Positions 60,920 through 64,000 of a stretch of DNA of 64,000 nt are shown here, in pieces. The stretch is from positions 1-64,000 of the forward strand of contig NZ_BOOC01000003.1 of assembly GCF_016863035.1 (NCBI RefSeq). Reading direction: 5' to 3'. Under the pieces are notes generated by a model. That model had not been told where the DNA came from, did no database searches, and saw only the letters and a program-made list of their open reading frames with translations. Position 1 is the stretch's first letter. Each line of letters starts with the position of its first letter. The stretch is from Microbispora corallina. Its GTDB lineage: Bacteria > Actinomycetota > Actinomycetes > Streptosporangiales > Streptosporangiaceae. Position numbers and translations under genes: made by a program.

Positions 60920-62101
60920 TCACGGCGACGCGGCCGCGGCGGCCGCCGCGGCTCGGTGGCGGGCGGCGCCGTCCCAGACGGCCACCCCGGCCACGACGGC
61001 CGTCGCGCACGCGGCGAGCCCGAGCGGCGGCAGCATGACGGCCGCAGGCGCGAGCGCGGCCAGCAGCAGCACCCCGGCCGTGTGCGGGACCGGCAGCCGC
61101 CCCCACACCGCCCGCTTGAACAGGGCGTGCCCCGCGAGGAACAGCGCGGGGCCGCCCAGCGTCGTCAGCGCCGCCGCCGCGGCCACCCGCCCGCCCGGGT
61201 GCGCGATCACGAGCTCGTCGGCGACGGCACACACCACGATCCCCGCGACCATCGGCAGGTGGAGGAAGGTGTACGCCGAGCGGGCCAGCCGGCCAGGGTC
61301 GGCGGAGGAGGCGATCACCCGGCTGCCCGCCTCGGCGCTGCGGCCGAAGTAGGTCCACCACAGACCGACGCTGCCCAGGAACGCCGTCACGAACGCGGCG
61401 GCCGACGCCGGCGACGGGTGGCCGCCGAACGTCGCGCCGGTCACCAGGATCGACTCGCCGAACGCGATGATGAGGAACAGCTGGCACCGCTCGGCCATGT
61501 GGGCGCCGTCGACCGACCAGTCCGTCGTCGCCGACCTGCCGAGCCCCGGCGTCACGAACCCCAGCCACGGCGCGAGCAGGTCCGCGCCCACGGCGACCGC
61601 CCACAGGAGCTCCCGCGAGGGCCCGTGGGCGAGGCAGCCGGCGATCCAGAAGACGCCCGACAGCACGGCCCAGGCGAGCACCCGCAGCAGGTTGCGCCGC
61701 AGCGGCGTGCCCGCGGGGGCGCCGACGACCGAGTGCAGCGTGCGGCCGACCTGGATGACCACGTAGGCCGTCGCGAACATCGGGCCCTGCGCGCCGAACG
61801 CGTCGGGGATCGCCGCGGACATGAGCAGGCTCGCGAGCATGACGCCGACCAGCACCAGCCGCACCGACGGCCGGTCGGGGTCGAACCAGTTGGTGTGCCA
61901 CGCGGTGTAGACCCACGCCCACCACACGGCGAGCAGCAGCAGGAGCGTCTGTGCCGCGCCGTGCCAGGACAGATGGCCCAGCAGCAGGTGCGACAGCTGG
62001 GTGACCGCGAACACGTACACCAGGTCGAAGAACAGCTCGGTGAACGTGACGCGCTGGCCCTCCGCGCGCGAGCGGAGCAATCCCGTCCGGACGACCGTCA
62101 C
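60920..62101 (-). CDS. Low-temperature requirement A (LtrA) family membrane protein
   Basis: A polytopic membrane protein of about 393 residues with some ten hydrophobic segments. The family signature is at the N terminus (TFTELFFDLVYVFAVTQLSHLL) and HMAERCQLFLIIAFGESILVTG lies in the middle. I start at GTG 62101 because the longer frame to 62185 runs into the neighbouring terminator. Function of LtrA proteins is not established beyond cold-growth phenotypes in Listeria. Confidence 0.88.
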   Translation of the reverse strand: MTVVRTGLLRSRAEGQRVTFTELFFDLVYVFAVTQLSHLLLGHLSWHGAAQTLLLLLAVWWAWVYTAWHTNWFDPDRPSVRLVLVGVMLASLLMSAAIPDAFGAQGPMFATAYVVIQVGRTLHSVVGAPAGTPLRRNLLRVLAWAVLSGVFWIAGCLAHGPSRELLWAVAVGADLLAPWLGFVTPGLGRSATTDWSVDGAHMAERCQLFLIIAFGESILVTGATFGGHPSPASAAAFVTAFLGSVGLWWTYFGRSAEAGSRVIASSADPGRLARSAYTFLHLPMVAGIVVCAVADELVIAHPGGRVAAAAALTTLGGPALFLAGHALFKRAVWGRLPVPHTAGVLLLAALAPAAVMLPPLGLAACATAVVAGVAVWDGAARHRAAAAAAAASP

Positions 62102-62153
62102 GGCTGTCCAGGGTAGGGATCTTCCGTACGGGTGGGAAGCCCCGGGACGCGCT

Positions 62154-62186
62154 CGTGCCCGCCTCCGGAGCGTGGAGGCGGGCACG
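62154..62186 (-). terminator. Terminator of the chitosanase gene
   Basis: CGTGCCCGCCTCC / GGAGGCGGGCACG, a perfect 13-bp stem with a seven-base loop, ten bases after the stop of the gene at 62196. Confidence 0.85.
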
Positions 62187-62195
62187 ACCGGCCGG

Positions 62196-63272
62196 TCAGT
62201 TGCTGGAGAGGAACTGCTGGGCGAGCTGGTTGCCGAGGGTGACGGCCTGGCTGTGGTTCTCGATGGTGGAGACCTTGGTGCCCGAGCCGGTGAAGACGAT
62301 GTACGTCACACCGCTGTCGGTGCCGCCGGTGCTCGGGTCGGGGTCGATCCCGAGGTCGGAGGCCGTCTTGTAGGAGGCCTCACCGATGATCTGGGTGGGC
62401 CCGGTGTCTCCCACGACCGCGTACTCGATCTTGCCGTTGTAGATGACGGCCACCACCGATCCGCAGCCGATGCCCACACTCGTGTACTTCCAGATGCTGC
62501 TGGTGCTCGGCACCACCACGTACGGCAGGCCGGCGGCGTTCAGCGGGGAGTCGCCGCTCGTGTGGCACGCGGTGTCCGCCTGGAAGCAGCAGTCGGTGTT
62601 CTCGTTGCACTGCGTGGTCCGGACGCCGTCGCAGTCGATGTCCATGTCGGCCTTCCAGAAGACCGCGCCGGTCTTGCCGCAGACCGGGACCGTGGCCGTG
62701 CTGACGTCCTCGTCGGTCTTGTACTTCCCGCTGGAGATCTGCGAGCAGCTCGTCACCTTGGCCAGGAGCTGGTCGGCGGTGACGGTGCCGCCCCCGCCGC
62801 CGGTCACCACGTCGATCTTGTCGACGTTGGGGCCGCCCTCGGAGCCGGTCGCGGTGGCGCGGATCGTGTTGGACCCGGCGTTGAGGTTCGCGGTGACCGA
62901 GGTGGTCGTCCAGGTGTCCCAGTTCGTCGTGGGGTTGAACGCCTTGCCGCTGCTGACGACCGTGCCGTTCACGGCGACGTTCATCGGCCGGTTGGCCGTG
63001 GTGCCGTTGGCGTACCGGAACGTGATCGTGGCGCTCCCGGCGGCCGAGGCGGTGACGGTCCACTGGATGTACCCGCCGGCCGTGTTGACGTAGTCGACGA
63101 AGCCGGAGCCCGTGTAGCCGGTGTGATTGGTGGCCACGTTCGCCTGGGACAGCGTCGCGCTCTCGGCCTGGTACTCGGTCGTGGCGGCGCTCACGGGACC
63201 GGCCATGGCCAGCCCTGCGACCGCGACGGCCAGGCTCACGAGCACGGATGCGAAGCGGGGGGCTCTTCGCAT
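62196..63272 (-). CDS. Secreted chitosanase, CBM35-GH75
   Basis: The 358-residue protein has a signal peptide (about 1-30, cut near VSAAT). A CBM35-type domain follows (YQAESATLSQANVATNHTGY, YIQWTVTASAAGSATITFRY, about 31-155), then a Gly linker and a GH75 chitosanase domain (about 165-358). The GH75 part has FWKADMDIDCDG with the likely catalytic acid residues, several Cys, and VVGDTGPTQIIGEAS. It should cleave chitosan outside the cell. GGAGGTGAG precedes the ATG. A palindrome lies in the promoter at 63290. Confidence 0.9.
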   Translation of the reverse strand: MRRAPRFASVLVSLAVAVAGLAMAGPVSAATTEYQAESATLSQANVATNHTGYTGSGFVDYVNTAGGYIQWTVTASAAGSATITFRYANGTTANRPMNVAVNGTVVSSGKAFNPTTNWDTWTTTSVTANLNAGSNTIRATATGSEGGPNVDKIDVVTGGGGGTVTADQLLAKVTSCSQISSGKYKTDEDVSTATVPVCGKTGAVFWKADMDIDCDGVRTTQCNENTDCCFQADTACHTSGDSPLNAAGLPYVVVPSTSSIWKYTSVGIGCGSVVAVIYNGKIEYAVVGDTGPTQIIGEASYKTASDLGIDPDPSTGGTDSGVTYIVFTGSGTKVSTIENHSQAVTLGNQLAQQFLSSN

Positions 63273-63289
63273 CGCTCACCTCCCTGAAA

Positions 63290-63308
63290 GTTAGGAAGCC
63301 TTCTTAAC
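63290..63308. promoter_or_regulatory. Near-palindromic operator of the chitosanase gene
   Basis: GTTAGGAAGCCTTCTTAAC, a near-perfect palindrome 18 bases before the chitosanase start. It resembles the TTAGGAAA-TTTCCTAA type of site reported for the ROK regulator CsnR upstream of Streptomyces chitosanase genes; the match is from memory and approximate. Confidence 0.6.
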
Positions 63309-63380
63309 AATTGGCGGTAACGCTAGGCCCAGTCAGCGATGTGGTCAAGAGGGGGCAAAGGTGAGAGGAAGGAAATATCT

Positions 63381-63390
63381 TGATATATCA
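63381..63390. promoter_or_regulatory. TGATATATCA palindrome before the dehydratase
   Basis: A perfect AT-rich palindrome (TTGATATATCAG context) in high-G+C DNA, directly behind a GGAAGGA ribosome-site-like sequence. The form resembles GntR-family operators. It overlaps a possible TTG start at 63380. Confidence 0.5.
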
Positions 63391-63415
63391 GCGTTCCGTG
63401 GATACCTTCGAGCAG

Positions 63416-64000
63416 ATGAGACCGGAAGAGCTGCGCAGTCATCGCTGGTACGGCACCGACAGCCTGAGGTCGTTCAGCCATCGGGCCCGGACCCGGCAGC
63501 TGGGCCTGTCGGCCGAGGAGCATCTGGGTAAGCCGGTGATCGGCATCCTCAACACGTGGAGCGAGCTCAACCCCTGCCACATCCACCTGCGGGAGCGGGC
63601 CGAGGACGTGCGGCGCGGCGTGTGGCAGGCGGGCGGCCACCCGGTGGAGCTGCCGGTCATGGCCGTGGGGGAGACGTTCCAGAAGCCCACCGCGATGCTG
63701 TACCGCAACCTGCTCGCCATGGAGACCGAGGAGGTCCTGCGGTCCTATCCGGTCGACGCCGCCGTCCTGATGGGCGGGTGCGACAAGACGACGCCCGCGC
63801 TGCTCATGGGCGCGATCAGCGCCGACCTACCCTCGATCTTCGTGCCGTGCGGGCCCATGCTGCCGGGCGACTGGCGCGGCCGGCGGCTCGGCAGCGGCAG
63901 CGACATGTGGAAGTACTGGGCCGACCGGCGCGCCGGACTCGTGACCGACGAGGAGTGGCGGGAGATCGAGGAGGGCATCGCCCGCTCGCCCGGCCACTGC
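63416..64000 (+). CDS. IlvD/Edd-family dehydratase, 5' part only
   Basis: The frame is open from the start to the window edge, so about 195 N-terminal residues are seen of an expected 570-600. LRSHRWYGTDSLRSFSHRAR, then VIGILNTWSELNPCHIHLRE and LMGGCDKTTPALLMGA carry the iron-sulfur Cys residues of the IlvD/Edd family. The RSxRWYG opening fits sugar-acid dehydratases such as L-arabinonate dehydratase better than IlvD. Start is unsure: ATG 63416, GTG 63398, or TTG 63380, the last with GGAAGGA at good distance. Confidence 0.85.
   Translation, partial: MRPEELRSHRWYGTDSLRSFSHRARTRQLGLSAEEHLGKPVIGILNTWSELNPCHIHLRERAEDVRRGVWQAGGHPVELPVMAVGETFQKPTAMLYRNLLAMETEEVLRSYPVDAAVLMGGCDKTTPALLMGAISADLPSIFVPCGPMLPGDWRGRRLGSGSDMWKYWADRRAGLVTDEEWREIEEGIARSPGHC

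Overview
The window is high-G+C actinobacterial DNA: about 57 protein genes, two tRNA genes and many strong hairpin terminators. Gene order (folC-DUF4233-ndk, mreBCD-PBP2-rodA, paired radical-SAM genes, rne-rplU-rpmA-obgE-proBA, nadD-rsfS-phosphatase-tRNA-Ala), frequent GTG starts and several apparently leaderless promoters point to a mycelial actinomycete. Streptosporangiales is my inference, not a demonstrated placement.

Region 1 (1-33 kb) is chromosomal core: folate polyglutamylation, nucleotide kinase, the lateral-wall elongation machine, a TPR/HTH regulator with a kinase-like protein, RNase E/G, ribosomal proteins L21 and L27, Obg GTPase, proline synthesis, a membrane Ser/Thr kinase, an M48 protease, NAD synthesis and ribosome silencing. 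Between nadD and rsfS sit about 3.7 kb of extra genes: an HTH regulator with a perfect operator palindrome, an MFS exporter, a membrane protein and a secreted His/Gln-rich repeat protein.

Region 2 (33-41.4 kb) is accessory: DyP peroxidase, YbdK-type ligase, small membrane proteins, a CynX-type MFS, an SRPBCC protein with a structured 5' leader, a frameshifted SPFH/stomatin gene, a 700-bp gene-free structured stretch, and a DMT transporter preceded by what looks like a leaderless 11-codon leader peptide ending in Pro-Pro-Pro.

Region 3 (41.4-56.5 kb) is a pentose module. Two tandem LacI paralogs precede two complete sugar ABC importers (YtfQRT-YjfF type and ChvE-MmsAB type) and araB-araD-araA. 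A shared near-palindrome, TGTTAGCG(T/A)TAACA and its degenerate forms, lies at the second LacI gene, at both importer promoters and on the araB start codon, so the module reads as one arabinose-responsive regulon. It ends just before a second tRNA-Ala(GGC), identical to the first 23.8 kb upstream.

Region 4 (56.7-64 kb) begins with a clearly lower-G+C winged-helix (HTH_42/AlkZ-like) gene and gene debris beside the tRNA, the mark of a transferred segment. It continues with an FAD oxidoreductase, a glutathionyl-hydroquinone-reductase-like protein, an LtrA membrane protein, a secreted CBM35-GH75 chitosanase with an upstream palindrome, and the start of an IlvD/Edd sugar-acid dehydratase cut by the window edge.
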